From the NCBI GenBank assembly GCA_029249355.1, contig JAQWHO010000070.1, positions 1-34,956 on the forward strand: DNA of 34,956 bases, given 5' to 3'. Numbering within the stretch: position 1 is the first letter of the stretch; every line of letters starts with the position of its first letter. The DNA is from Thalassotalea sp. Lineage in GTDB: Bacteria > Pseudomonadota > Gammaproteobacteria > Enterobacterales > Alteromonadaceae. Below the pieces are notes generated by a model. The model searched no databases. It was not told the origin of the DNA and saw only the letters and a program-made list of their open reading frames with translations. The position numbers were made by a program, and so were the translations under genes. Below, piece after piece: positions 9,604 to 18,089 of the stretch.

Positions 9604-11223
9604 ATGAAACGACTCATTAGTGCTGCGCTACTCCTCGTTGCTCATCAAGCTATTTCACAAACAATTGTTTTAAAAAACATCAATGTGCTTGATGTCAAAA
9701 ATCTTACCGTAAATCAACAGCAAACTATTGTAATTAAAGATAAACATATCATAAGTGTCGGTAGGAAAGGCTCATTAACAATTCCAGAAAATGCGATTGT
9801 TTTTGATATGACAGGCAAATATGTATCTCCGGGGTTAATAGACAGTCATGTTCATCATGCTACCGATCCCGACGGCTTTGATAATGACAGGGATTCGCGT
9901 AAACGATTAAGAACATTAATACGTGGTGGTGTTACTTCTGTGCGTGATATGGGGGGAGATACTCGAGCCTTAAATTCACTAGCGCGCAGAGCAATGTTAG
10001 ATCAAATACAATCGCCTGATATTTACTATTCTGTGATTATCGGCGGCGCTGAATTTTTTGCAGATCCTCGAACAGTTTCTTCTGCTAAAGGCATGAAGTC
10101 TGGCAATACTCCTTGGATGAAGGCCGTTGATGATGAAACCGCTCTTGATCAGGTAATGCTTATGGCCAAAGGTACAGGTGCAACAGGTATAAAAATATAT
10201 GCGAAAGTGCCTGGTCACCTTATGGAAAAACTATCAAAGGCAGCTAAAAAACATCAATTGAAAGTGTGGTCACATGCTTATGTTGGACCTGCGAAACCAA
10301 GTGAAGCAATTGCAGGGGGTGTTGAAACTATTTCACATGCACCTGATTTAGCCGCAGAAATTATTGAAAACTATGAAAATTGGCGTAGAAAGAATATTGA
10401 GCCAAATGCAGAACAAGAAAAACGTTCTTATAATGAGGATGAATATCAAAGGCTTTTAGCTCTTATGAAGCAAAAAGAAACGATTTTGGATGCAACATTG
10501 ACTGTATTTGAAAAACGTAAAAATTCATCAAAAAATAGCGAAAAGCGTTATCAACATGCAAAAATGTTGACACGTTTATCGCATGAAAAAGGTATTAAAA
10601 TTTCGGCGGGAACTGATGCGTTTAGCGATGAAGAAGTTCAGCTATACCATGAATTAACATTATTAGTTGAAGATGCAGGACTAACGCCATTTGAATCTCT
10701 GCAAGCGGCGACGATTCATGGTGCTGAAGTCATTGGTATTGAAAATGAGTATGGCTCAATTGAGAAAAATAAAATTGCCAATCTTGTTGTCTATAACGAA
10801 AACCCTAGTGAGAGCTTATCAGCACTTACGTCAATTGCTCATGTAATAAAAAACGGTCAATTCATTTATCGTGGAGCAGACTCTAGGCTTCCTTTTATTC
10901 CAGCAAAAAAAGCAGCTGGTACATTATGGATGTCGGGGCAGCTCGGAAACCTTCCCGGTACAATGAAGCTGGCTGGTGAAACAATTGATGGGCAAATGCA
11001 TCAAACTATGAAGAATATTGGTTATGTTTTGCAAGAATACAATTTATCAATGGCAGATTTGACTAAATGCACTGTGATGTTAAGCGATATTAAGGATTGG
11101 TCGAAAGCGAGTGATATTTATAAGACGTACTTCACAGGCGCCTTACCAACAAGAAGTGCTTTTGCTGCAAGTGGTTTGGCATTAAATGCCAAAGTTGAAA
11201 TTGAGTGTTTTGCTGCTTTCTAG
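9604..11223 (+). CDS. Exported amidohydrolase (Met-dependent/imidazolonepropionase-like) fused to a C-terminal RidA domain
   Basis: The 539-residue product begins with a signal-peptide-like stretch ('MKRLISAALLLVAHQAISQ'). Residues about 20-420 form an amidohydrolase: metal ligands 'DSHVHH', a Lys in 'GIKIYAK' suited to carboxylation, His in 'WSHAYV' and 'ISHAPD', and the Asp of 'AGTDAF', followed by the usual C-terminal beta part 'IEKNKIANLVVYNENP'. Residues about 423-539 form a RidA (YjgF/UK114) domain, including 'MSGQLGNLPGTM' and 'PTRSAFAASGLALNAKVEIE', in which Arg517 and Glu532 match the carboxylate-binding Arg and the conserved Glu of RidA. The fusion suggests the RidA part acts on a product of the hydrolase. 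The substrate is unknown; peptide-like or cyclic imide compounds are typical of this amidohydrolase group. Confidence 0.88.
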   Translation: MKRLISAALLLVAHQAISQTIVLKNINVLDVKNLTVNQQQTIVIKDKHIISVGRKGSLTIPENAIVFDMTGKYVSPGLIDSHVHHATDPDGFDNDRDSRKRLRTLIRGGVTSVRDMGGDTRALNSLARRAMLDQIQSPDIYYSVIIGGAEFFADPRTVSSAKGMKSGNTPWMKAVDDETALDQVMLMAKGTGATGIKIYAKVPGHLMEKLSKAAKKHQLKVWSHAYVGPAKPSEAIAGGVETISHAPDLAAEIIENYENWRRKNIEPNAEQEKRSYNEDEYQRLLALMKQKETILDATLTVFEKRKNSSKNSEKRYQHAKMLTRLSHEKGIKISAGTDAFSDEEVQLYHELTLLVEDAGLTPFESLQAATIHGAEVIGIENEYGSIEKNKIANLVVYNENPSESLSALTSIAHVIKNGQFIYRGADSRLPFIPAKKAAGTLWMSGQLGNLPGTMKLAGETIDGQMHQTMKNIGYVLQEYNLSMADLTKCTVMLSDIKDWSKASDIYKTYFTGALPTRSAFAASGLALNAKVEIECFAAF

Positions 11224-11237
11224 TTCGCCGTAAAAAT

Positions 11238-11269
11238 AAAAACGCCAGAGAATAATCTCTGGCGTTTTT
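11238..11269. terminator. Bidirectional intrinsic terminator between the amidohydrolase and dsbA
   Basis: Arms AACGCCAGAGA (11241-11251) and TCTCTGGCGTT (11256-11266) pair perfectly around a 4-nt loop. A T-run follows on the plus strand, and an A-run precedes it that serves as the U-tract for the minus strand. It lies between two convergent genes. Confidence 0.9.
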
Positions 11270-11291
11270 GATTGTGCGATTAACGATTCAT

Positions 11292-11927
11292 TTATTTAAG
11301 TGTTAATAAATGCGCGATAATACTCTTGTACTCTTCAAGGAAGTTTTGAGGGTCAAGTTCTTTTGAATTGATTACGTATTTACCGTTTACGACAAATGTA
11401 GGAACACTTTTTACATAGCGACCTTGAGATAACTTGTCTTGAACTTTTTTATTACGTTTTGCTTGGCTGACAAGTGAAAAGCTTTTCATACCTTTATCAA
11501 ACTTAGCACCGTCGCCACCTGCAGCAATAAACATTTTACGAACGTCAGCTTCGCTGGTTACGATTTCACGTTTAGTTTGAATATAGTTGAATACCTCAGC
11601 ATTAAATTGTTTAGCAATGCCCATTTTTTCTGCAACCACTAGCCCTTTACTTAACATAAATTGAATATCTGGAGAGGAAGCGCCCATAAAATCAACATGC
11701 GTTTTATTTAATTTTGTGCCAGCAGGTAAACTTTTTTCAATATCGCCAAGGTAAGCTTCAAAACCACGACAGGCAGGACAATAATAAGAAAAATATTCAC
11801 GTACTTCAGGCTTGTTGGTCGCTTGTCCTGGGATCACTTGATAATGCTTACCTTCTTCATATTTAGCGGCAGTAGCTAAAACGGGTAATAAGGCGATGGC
11901 GAAAAAGGCAATGAAAAGTTTTTTCAT
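11292..11927 (-). CDS. dsbA: Periplasmic thiol:disulfide interchange protein DsbA, CPAC variant
   Basis: The 211-residue protein has a signal peptide ('MKKLFIAFFAIALLPVLATA', cleavage near residue 20) and a thioredoxin-fold DsbA body. The active-site motif is 'YYCPACRGFE' (Cys50-Cys53) and the cis-Pro loop is 'SVPTFVVNGKY'. It introduces disulfide bonds into exported proteins and is reoxidised by DsbB. The dipeptide between the cysteines is Pro-Ala, not the Pro-His of E. coli DsbA, which should change its redox potential. The length matches the family. It is alone on the minus strand and shares the terminator with the amidohydrolase gene. Confidence 0.92.
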   Translation of the reverse strand: MKKLFIAFFAIALLPVLATAAKYEEGKHYQVIPGQATNKPEVREYFSYYCPACRGFEAYLGDIEKSLPAGTKLNKTHVDFMGASSPDIQFMLSKGLVVAEKMGIAKQFNAEVFNYIQTKREIVTSEADVRKMFIAAGGDGAKFDKGMKSFSLVSQAKRNKKVQDKLSQGRYVKSVPTFVVNGKYVINSKELDPQNFLEEYKSIIAHLLTLK

Positions 11928-12164
11928 AAAATAATTACTCTTGTTGTCGTTCGATATAAATTCGATATTGAAATATGGTTTGATAATATCACCTTAAATT
12001 AATAAGTAACATTATCAAGTGGGTTTATTATTGTCACAATAGACCTTAATAGTAGCTGAACAGTTCACTGAAAATTGTAAAATTTTATTATCAGCGCTAT
12101 TTGATTGTGTTCTATTGCTTTTATTCTGCTACATTGTTGTTGATTATAAAGATAAGGAAATAAG

Positions 12165-12911
12165 ATGAAAAGCCATGAAATAGACTATGAAATAATCGGT
12201 CAATCAATGCAAATGGTTGAAGTTGAACTTGACCAAGATGAAACAGTTATTGCTGAAGCTGGCGCCATGAACTATATGGAAGATGGTATTGATTTTGAAG
12301 CAAAAATGGGTGACGGCTCAAACGTAGATCAAGGTTTTATGGGGAAACTATTTTCCGCAGGTAAGCGTATGATCACAGGAGAGTCTTTATTTATCACTCA
12401 TTTTACTAGTCGAGTTTCCGGTAAAAGAAAAGTCGCTTTTGCGGCACCTTTTCCGGGGTCAGTTATTGCGATTAATTTAGCTGAAATGGGGGGCAGCATT
12501 ACTTGTCAAAAAGATTCATTTTTATGCGCCGCATTAGGAACAAAAGTGGATATTGCTTTTAATCGACGTTTAGGCAGTGGCTTTTTCGGCGGAGAAGGAT
12601 TTATTCTTCAGCATTTGTCTGGCGATGGTATGGCTTTTTTGCATGCCGGCGGCACAGTGATTGAAAAAGAACTGAATGGTGAAACCCTACGTTTAGATAC
12701 GGGGTGTTTGGTCGCTTTTAGTGACGGTATTGATTACAGCATAGAAATGACGAAAGGCTTAAAAAGTATGTTTTTTGGTGGCGAAGGGTTCTTCATGGCG
12801 ACATTGAGCGGTCATGGTAAGGTTTGGATCCAAAGTCTACCGTTCTCTCGTTTAGCCGATAGGATTATTCAGCATGCTCCACAAGTTGGCGGTAGAGGAC
12901 AGGGAGAGTAA
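12165..12911 (+). CDS. AIM24 / TIGR00266 family protein
   Basis: The 248-residue protein has the TIGR00266 (AIM24) pattern: '[28 protein letters not shown]' at the N-terminus, Gly-rich turns such as '[17 protein letters not shown]', and a near repeat of the same strand pattern at '[20 protein letters not shown]'. The family forms a beta-sandwich or trimeric barrel related to mitochondrial AIM24. The bacterial function is unknown. It is cytoplasmic, with no signal peptide. The ribosome site 'ataaggaaataag' precedes the ATG. It appears monocistronic, with a strong hairpin just after the stop. Confidence 0.9.
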   Translation: MKSHEIDYEIIGQSMQMVEVELDQDETVIAEAGAMNYMEDGIDFEAKMGDGSNVDQGFMGKLFSAGKRMITGESLFITHFTSRVSGKRKVAFAAPFPGSVIAINLAEMGGSITCQKDSFLCAALGTKVDIAFNRRLGSGFFGGEGFILQHLSGDGMAFLHAGGTVIEKELNGETLRLDTGCLVAFSDGIDYSIEMTKGLKSMFFGGEGFFMATLSGHGKVWIQSLPFSRLADRIIQHAPQVGGRGQGE

Positions 12912-12928
12912 TAGTCTTCACATCTGCT

Positions 12929-12960
12929 TTATGGCTCAAAGTGTATGCTTTGAGCCATAA
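12929..12960. terminator. Hairpin between AIM24-family gene and the CBM9-like gene
   Basis: A 13-bp perfect inverted repeat, TTATGGCTCAAAG (12929-12941) and CTTTGAGCCATAA (12948-12960), lies around a 6-nt loop. It sits between convergent genes but no clear T-run follows on either strand, so it may be a weak or factor-dependent terminator or an RNA-stabilising hairpin. Confidence 0.5.
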
Positions 12961-12968
12961 AAATAATG

Positions 12969-13736
12969 TCACTCAACTAACTCTAATATGTCAAAAACAT
13001 CGGCAGTAATATAACCTAAATTCTTTTCACCATTTACAGGAGTGATAGGGGTAGAGCCTACAAAGTGTTCACGCTCTTTACTGCCATCATTATCACAATA
13101 GGCGAGCATAAATCCGAGTTTCTTACCTTTAAATAGTTTAACTGGCTTGCCTTTGAACTCTTTTTTATTTTCAATGGTTTGGTAAGTTAAGCTGTCATCA
13201 TAAACATCAATGGCCATCTCCCAAGTAACAACATGCGGTGCATCTTTATTTCTCTGCCATTTATTTTTGATATGGTCATTCAGTGTTAAAAAATCAGGTG
13301 AGCCATCTGAATTTTTATAACCAATATCAACAGATTGATTATCTAACGCAACATGATAAGCAAAAGCATTAAAGTTAAATTGATGATTACCGCCGGAAGC
13401 GTCTTCATCGATAAATACTTCAATACAATCATCATCCCAATAAAAATGCAGCGGATCAGCATGTTGGTCAAAAAGAATATCGTCGGTAATTTCAACTAAT
13501 AAGTAGAGCTTTTCTTCGTCCCAAATTATTTTAAAACGTCCAGAAAAATCTTCAGGGCTTAAAGCTTCACCTAAAATAAGTTCATTTAAAGGTTGCCATT
13601 GAGCTAATGCCCAAGCCTTATCTATAGATTTTCCATCGATAGTGGGTGCAACGTTTGTTTTTGGTGCTGTCATTGCTAAAACATTGGGTATGCTTAAAGC
13701 GTACAATAATGACGTGATGAAAACTAAGGCTTTCAT
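12969..13736 (-). CDS. Exported CBM9-like carbohydrate-binding protein
   Basis: The 255-residue protein has a signal peptide (about residues 1-21, ending '..VLA') and one CBM9-like sandwich: 'APTIDGKSIDKAWALAQW' opens the domain, followed by 'LYLLVEITDD', 'FYWDDDCIEVFIDEDASGG' and 'HQFNFNAFAYHVAL', the usual CBM9 order. It should be periplasmic or surface-exposed and bind sugar rather than cut it, since no catalytic domain is attached. It is the last gene of the symporter-GH94-gluconokinase operon and its ATG overlaps the gluconokinase stop by 4 bases. The characterised CBM9 of Thermotoga Xyn10A binds reducing ends of glucans. Whether this one prefers oxidised ends is a guess. Confidence 0.82.
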   Translation of the reverse strand: MKALVFITSLLYALSIPNVLAMTAPKTNVAPTIDGKSIDKAWALAQWQPLNELILGEALSPEDFSGRFKIIWDEEKLYLLVEITDDILFDQHADPLHFYWDDDCIEVFIDEDASGGNHQFNFNAFAYHVALDNQSVDIGYKNSDGSPDFLTLNDHIKNKWQRNKDAPHVVTWEMAIDVYDDSLTYQTIENKKEFKGKPVKLFKGKKLGFMLAYCDNDGSKEREHFVGSTPITPVNGEKNLGYITADVFDILELVE

Positions 13737-14257
13737 TTTCGATCTCTCTGTTTCGTTAGGAAAATAATAGATTGCTTTATTATACTTTCAATTGATTGAT
13801 TAATAGCGATTAATTCTATATTTTCGTGATTGTTTTTATTAGGCAACTCAAGTTCTTCAAATTGACTATCCAGTAATGTTTCAGGAAAGAAATGTCCTGT
13901 TCTATCGACTATGCGTCGGATAATTATCGCTTTTTCACCATAAAGAAAAATACCACTCAATGATCTATCTAAATCGTGAAACCGTTGTCTTTGTGATTTT
14001 TTCAAACCAGAATAAGCCAAGACAAAACGGGCATTATTATGATGTTCATCGGCAAGAAATAATAAAATACGAGTGATCCATGCTTGACGAATTTCATCGT
14101 TAATCGGCTGACCATCCGCCATCATTCTTTTAGCTTGTTCACTATGGAAGTCATCAGCATCAAGGTAAATATAGTTAAGTTGTTCGGCAAGCGATTCGGC
14201 TATGGTGGATTTCCCTGTACCACTAACACCCATCACTAAAATTAACTCTGCTGGCAT
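13733..14257 (-). CDS. gntK: Gluconokinase (GntK/IdnK family)
   Basis: The 174-residue protein has the P-loop 'GVSGTGKST' (residues 10-18) and the gluconokinase signature 'YLDADDFHSEQAKRMMADGQPINDEIRQAWI', plus 'YSGLKKSQRQ' and 'RTGHFFPETLLDSQFEELE'. It phosphorylates D-gluconate with ATP to 6-phosphogluconate in the cytoplasm, feeding the Entner-Doudoroff and pentose phosphate pathways. Its start overlaps the end of the GH94 gene by 16 bases and a 'gaagg' ribosome site lies inside that gene, so the two are translationally linked. This is the key context for reading the GH94 enzyme as one that releases gluconate. No gluconate permease is nearby, which fits gluconate being made inside the cell. 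Confidence 0.93.
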   Translation of the reverse strand: MPAELILVMGVSGTGKSTIAESLAEQLNYIYLDADDFHSEQAKRMMADGQPINDEIRQAWITRILLFLADEHHNNARFVLAYSGLKKSQRQRFHDLDRSLSGIFLYGEKAIIIRRIVDRTGHFFPETLLDSQFEELELPNKNNHENIELIAINQSIESIIKQSIIFLTKQRDRK

Positions 14258-16629
14258 ATTTGGCCTTCACTATTTCCTAGTGTTATATCTATATTGTAGA
14301 TTTTACCTTTAACGATATCGGTAATTATATTTGACGCTGATAATTTACCATCAACAATAACTTTAGTTGCTTCTGTGTTTTCATCTCTAGAATAATTCAC
14401 TTTAAACGTTGCGCCTAAAAAGTTACGTTCTACAGTTAATGACGGCCATTGCGATGGAAATTTTGGTGAAATAATAAGTTTTCCTGCCTCACCTTTTAAG
14501 CCACAAAGTTCTTCAATGATACAGCGATAATACCAAGCAACTGTTCCGGTATTGAATAATTGACTTGATTTACCAGCAACCTCAGGCATTTGAAAATATG
14601 CGCCACGGTAGTAGTTAGGCACAAAAGTTGGTAATTGCTGACGTGTTGAAATATCGTCTTTATTGGGAAGCATTTTAAGTAAAACATCAAACGCTTTATC
14701 GTACTGATTATTTTGATAAAGACTATAAGCGTAAAATGCGGCAGCATGATTATAAACCGAGCCATTTTCAGAAACACCGGGGAATTTTTGTGTCAGTCGT
14801 CCGACATTTTCATGCATTTTTGTGTAACTAGGCGCAAGCATCATGATGCCAAAAGGGGTGGCAAGATTTTCGTCAATTGCCGAAAGCACTATTTGTTGTT
14901 GTTTTGTATCTGCGGCGCCACTTAACATCGCCCATGTTTGAGGGTTTAGATATATTTTACCTTCTTCATCACTTTCTACACCGAAAGCGACACCATTATC
15001 ATTTATACCTCTTGCATACCATTTTCCATCCCAAAAATGTTCGTTCATCGCGTTATTGAGGGTATCAATGGCGGCTAAGTATTCAGGCAATTTTTCTTGA
15101 TTGATTTGGTGTTGTTGGCAAATATTACACCATACTTTTAACGAATAGGCGGTAGCAACGGTTAACCAAGCAGAAACACCTTTACCTTTATAGCCCACCA
15201 TATTCATAGGGTCACACCAATCACCTTGCTCAATAAAACTTAAGCCCTGTTCATTTCGAGCATTGAGTAAGTAGTCAAGGGTAAGGTTGATGTGCTCAAC
15301 CAGCGGTAAACATTGCTCAGAATCTGAAAAAGGAATGTCAGACGTTAAAATATCGTTGTCATTTGTTTCACTTAAATAACATTGCAAACAAAGTGTTAAC
15401 CAAATTCCATGATCGCTATGTGGCACCAAATTGATGTATTTAAGTTCAGCCTGTTCATGCAATAAAATTCCGTCGGGCATCGCACCAGAGATTAATTGTT
15501 GTGAAAGGGCAGTTATTAACGCTTTTTTCGTTTTTTCTGGTGCAATAAAAGCCATACCCATGGCATCTTGTAAGTAATTTCGGGTTTGTGGATCTGTCGA
15601 TAAACGATTGACATCACCATGATAAAAAACTTGCCTTGGTAGCCAATGATTAACAAATTCATTAAAGGCTTTATCTGGTGAAGTCACGCTAATGCTTCCT
15701 TCTCCTTGCGATAAATACTCTTGGTAATCAAGCCGAGCCTTATTAAAGCGATCTGGCTGAGCAAAGTACTTTTCTTTAATGTCTGCTATTTCATGATCAT
15801 TATTTGCTGGGCCAAAGAGAAATTGATGTTTTATTTGCTCTTGGCAGTTTAATTGATGATTAAATTGCAAAGCGGCTAACGGTGTTTGATACAGTGCTTT
15901 TTGCTGTGGCAGTTGACTAAATTGCAACGCGTCAGGATTATGCAAACCACCTTCACCTTCAAAAACAGGCTGATTTGCGCACCAACTGGTAGGTTGATGT
16001 TTTGTTAATAAAAACGTTTTGTCTTTTAAATGTTTATTTTTAAAGTAATCTTCTACTTTTTGATAAGGGGTAATACTACTAGCGACAATGCCATTTAATG
16101 CTCTATCAAAATCAGCAGATTGATTCATCCATGACATGTAGCCGATAGTAAAGTATGGGTATATCGCAATATTCCTTGTTTTTTCACTATGACTAATAAT
16201 GCTAAGTTCCCACATTTCTACCACATCATTTTTGGGTAGTGACAAACTTAATTGAATTTCTAATTCTAAATGATTAATGCGCCAAATTAGGTTGTCTTTG
16301 CCGACTGAAAAATTAAACGATCCGAGCTTAGACCTAACTGGTTCATAAGGGATTGAGAATAATTCACCTGAATCTAAACATTTAATATAGAAGAACCGGC
16401 CACTATGATGAGCAAAATAACTTTGCTCAGGTTGCATAAAGGTTTTAGCTTCCATATTAAGTGCATGTGAATACTTACTTGGTTCTGGTTGCATAAATTG
16501 GGCAACAGAATAACCGCGACAATTCATGTGGATCATCATGTTTTTATTCCATAAAAAGCCACTGGCTTGCGACATTTTTATCGGGTCGGAGATATCAACA
16601 CGCTGGTTGATAAAATCATGTTGAAACAT
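14242..16629 (-). CDS. GH94 phosphorylase, probably cellobionic acid phosphorylase
   Basis: The 795-residue protein has the GH94 layout: N-terminal beta-sandwich (about 1-300), alpha/alpha-barrel (about 320-720) and a C-terminal jelly-roll. The likely catalytic acid is Asp473 in 'EQGDWCDPMN', where cellobiose and chitobiose phosphorylases have DWND. A phosphate-loop-like 'PGVSENGSVYNHAAAF' follows 'NVGRLTQKF'. In Saccharophagus degradans cellobionic acid phosphorylase, as I recall, Arg609, Lys613 and Gln190 bind the substrate carboxylate; here Arg611, Lys615 and Gln190 fall at nearly the same numbers and spacing. With the overlapping gluconokinase this points to cellobionate + phosphate giving glucose 1-phosphate + gluconate. 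It has no signal peptide and is cytoplasmic. A plain cellobiose or other beta-glucoside phosphorylase is the alternative. The residue match is from memory and not aligned. Confidence 0.88.
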   Translation of the reverse strand: MFQHDFINQRVDISDPIKMSQASGFLWNKNMMIHMNCRGYSVAQFMQPEPSKYSHALNMEAKTFMQPEQSYFAHHSGRFFYIKCLDSGELFSIPYEPVRSKLGSFNFSVGKDNLIWRINHLELEIQLSLSLPKNDVVEMWELSIISHSEKTRNIAIYPYFTIGYMSWMNQSADFDRALNGIVASSITPYQKVEDYFKNKHLKDKTFLLTKHQPTSWCANQPVFEGEGGLHNPDALQFSQLPQQKALYQTPLAALQFNHQLNCQEQIKHQFLFGPANNDHEIADIKEKYFAQPDRFNKARLDYQEYLSQGEGSISVTSPDKAFNEFVNHWLPRQVFYHGDVNRLSTDPQTRNYLQDAMGMAFIAPEKTKKALITALSQQLISGAMPDGILLHEQAELKYINLVPHSDHGIWLTLCLQCYLSETNDNDILTSDIPFSDSEQCLPLVEHINLTLDYLLNARNEQGLSFIEQGDWCDPMNMVGYKGKGVSAWLTVATAYSLKVWCNICQQHQINQEKLPEYLAAIDTLNNAMNEHFWDGKWYARGINDNGVAFGVESDEEGKIYLNPQTWAMLSGAADTKQQQIVLSAIDENLATPFGIMMLAPSYTKMHENVGRLTQKFPGVSENGSVYNHAAAFYAYSLYQNNQYDKAFDVLLKMLPNKDDISTRQQLPTFVPNYYRGAYFQMPEVAGKSSQLFNTGTVAWYYRCIIEELCGLKGEAGKLIISPKFPSQWPSLTVERNFLGATFKVNYSRDENTEATKVIVDGKLSASNIITDIVKGKIYNIDITLGNSEGQICQQS

Positions 16630-16638
16630 TGTTAAACC

Positions 16639-17991
16639 TTACTCGCTTTCATTGGATAATAATTTACGTTTAGCTAAATCGTCTTGAATATCTATTACAG
16701 CCTTATCAGATAGTGAATAAAATTTAACGACAAATACCGAAAGGGCAGCAAAGCCGGCAGGGATTAAAGTCATTAACAGAACAATACCTGTTTGAGAATC
16801 ATGGTTTTGCACTTGGTTGGCAATATAGCCCATTGATGCTAATAACCAGCCGATCATCGCTCCTGCAATTGCTCCACCTAATTTTTGCGCAAAGGCGGCG
16901 GCAGAAAAAACCATCGCAGTTGCACGACGACCATGTTTCCATTCAGAAAAATCAGCTGTATCTGCATACATAGAAAATACCAGCGGAGACTTTGGCCCTA
17001 ACGTAAAGCCAATCGCTATTTGTAGTATGTACATCAGCATTATTTGATCTTTAGGCACAAAATAAAAAAGTACCGATAAAATAGTTACCGCTGTCATCAG
17101 TATCATTAAAAGACGGCGCTTATCGATAAATTTAGTCATGATGGGTGTTGACGCAGCGCCCACAGCTAAAGCAATCATATAAGCAAAAGAAAAACTGCCG
17201 ATAAGGTCTTCTCGTTCAACGAAGTACTTAAAATAAAAAGTCCCTGTACTACCTCTTAAGGAGATTGTCATCATAATGATCAGGGCAAGACTAAACAAAA
17301 TGACCCACGGTCTATTTTGGGTTAAGTCTTTGATGTCTTGTAAAATAGGGGTCTTTTGTTCTTTTGGGGGGGCAATACGCTCCTTGGTACTTAAGAACGT
17401 AATTGCAAATAATATTGCGGCAATACCACCGTATAAGCCCATGGTGAGTTGCCAGCCAAAGGCTTCATTCCCTTGACCAAAATACTCAACTAATTTTGGT
17501 GTTAAGTACGCAACTAAACTACCGCCTGAAAATGCACCGATAAAACGAAAGCTCGTTAATGTCGTTCTATCTTGGCTGTTACCAGTAACTACTCCTAGTA
17601 ATGCTCCGTATGGGACATTAATAAAGGTGTAAGCGAGCATCATAAAAATATAAGTAGCATATGCCCACATTAGTTTGCCGCTGTCATCGAGATCAGGAAC
17701 CGTAAAAGTTAATACACCGGCTGCAGCAATAGGAATAATACCCCAGAGTAGGTAAGGACGGAATTTACCAAATTTCGTTTGTGTACGATCAGCCAAGGCG
17801 CCCATTAATGGGTCAGAAAATGCGTCTATTAAACGCGTGACTAACATCATGGTACCAACCGCAGCGGGGTGTAAACCAAATACATCGGTGTAAAAGATAA
17901 AGAGAAAAACATCAAAAACGCGCCAGTAAAAGTTTGATGCGACATCACCGCATGCATAACCGACTTTTTCTTTAAGTCTTAAACTCGCCAT
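16639..17991 (-). CDS. GPH-family (MelB-like) sugar:cation symporter, first gene of the GH94 operon
   Basis: The 450-residue protein has about 12 hydrophobic segments and GPH-family motifs: 'EKVGYACGDVASNFYW' at the start, 'DAFSDPLMGALADRT' with 'KFGKFRPYLLW' in the loop after helix 2, and 'KHGRRATAMVFSA' late in the protein. These are the cation/sugar-site regions of MelB-like symporters. It sits in the inner membrane and should import a glycoside, most likely the GH94 substrate since GH94 begins 9 bases downstream. Length is standard for the family. A LacI-type operator lies 62 bp upstream of the start, downstream of a candidate promoter, so repression by the LacI protein at 26395 is likely. 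Confidence 0.9.
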   Translation of the reverse strand: MASLRLKEKVGYACGDVASNFYWRVFDVFLFIFYTDVFGLHPAAVGTMMLVTRLIDAFSDPLMGALADRTQTKFGKFRPYLLWGIIPIAAAGVLTFTVPDLDDSGKLMWAYATYIFMMLAYTFINVPYGALLGVVTGNSQDRTTLTSFRFIGAFSGGSLVAYLTPKLVEYFGQGNEAFGWQLTMGLYGGIAAILFAITFLSTKERIAPPKEQKTPILQDIKDLTQNRPWVILFSLALIIMMTISLRGSTGTFYFKYFVEREDLIGSFSFAYMIALAVGAASTPIMTKFIDKRRLLMILMTAVTILSVLFYFVPKDQIMLMYILQIAIGFTLGPKSPLVFSMYADTADFSEWKHGRRATAMVFSAAAFAQKLGGAIAGAMIGWLLASMGYIANQVQNHDSQTGIVLLMTLIPAGFAALSVFVVKFYSLSDKAVIDIQDDLAKRKLLSNESE

Positions 17992-18052
17992 AAATAGAGA
18001 CCTTATTCATTTTTAATTTAGTTATTAGTCTTATTATTAAACTATATCAAAA

Positions 18053-18066
18053 TGAAAGCGCTTACA
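18053..18066. promoter_or_regulatory. LacI-type operator upstream of the symporter-GH94 operon
   Basis: TGAAAGCGCTTACA is one mismatch from the perfect 14-bp palindrome TGTAAGCGCTTACA found twice more in this intergenic region. The central AAGCGCTT with a CG step is typical of LacI-family operators. It lies about 20 bp downstream of the predicted transcription start for the minus-strand operon. Confidence 0.8.
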
Positions 18067-18089
18067 AATATTTATTGATAGAAGAACTA

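Noticed and set aside
14496-15059. Three overlapping short ORFs (14496..14777, 14713..14925, 14877..15059)
   Set aside because: All lie within the GH94 gene in other frames, have no ribosome site of note and no family resemblance.
14242-16629. GH94 gene as plain cellobiose or chitobiose phosphorylase
   Set aside because: The overlapping gluconokinase and the Arg611/Lys615/Gln190 arrangement fit an aldonic-acid acceptor better, though an alignment is needed to settle it.
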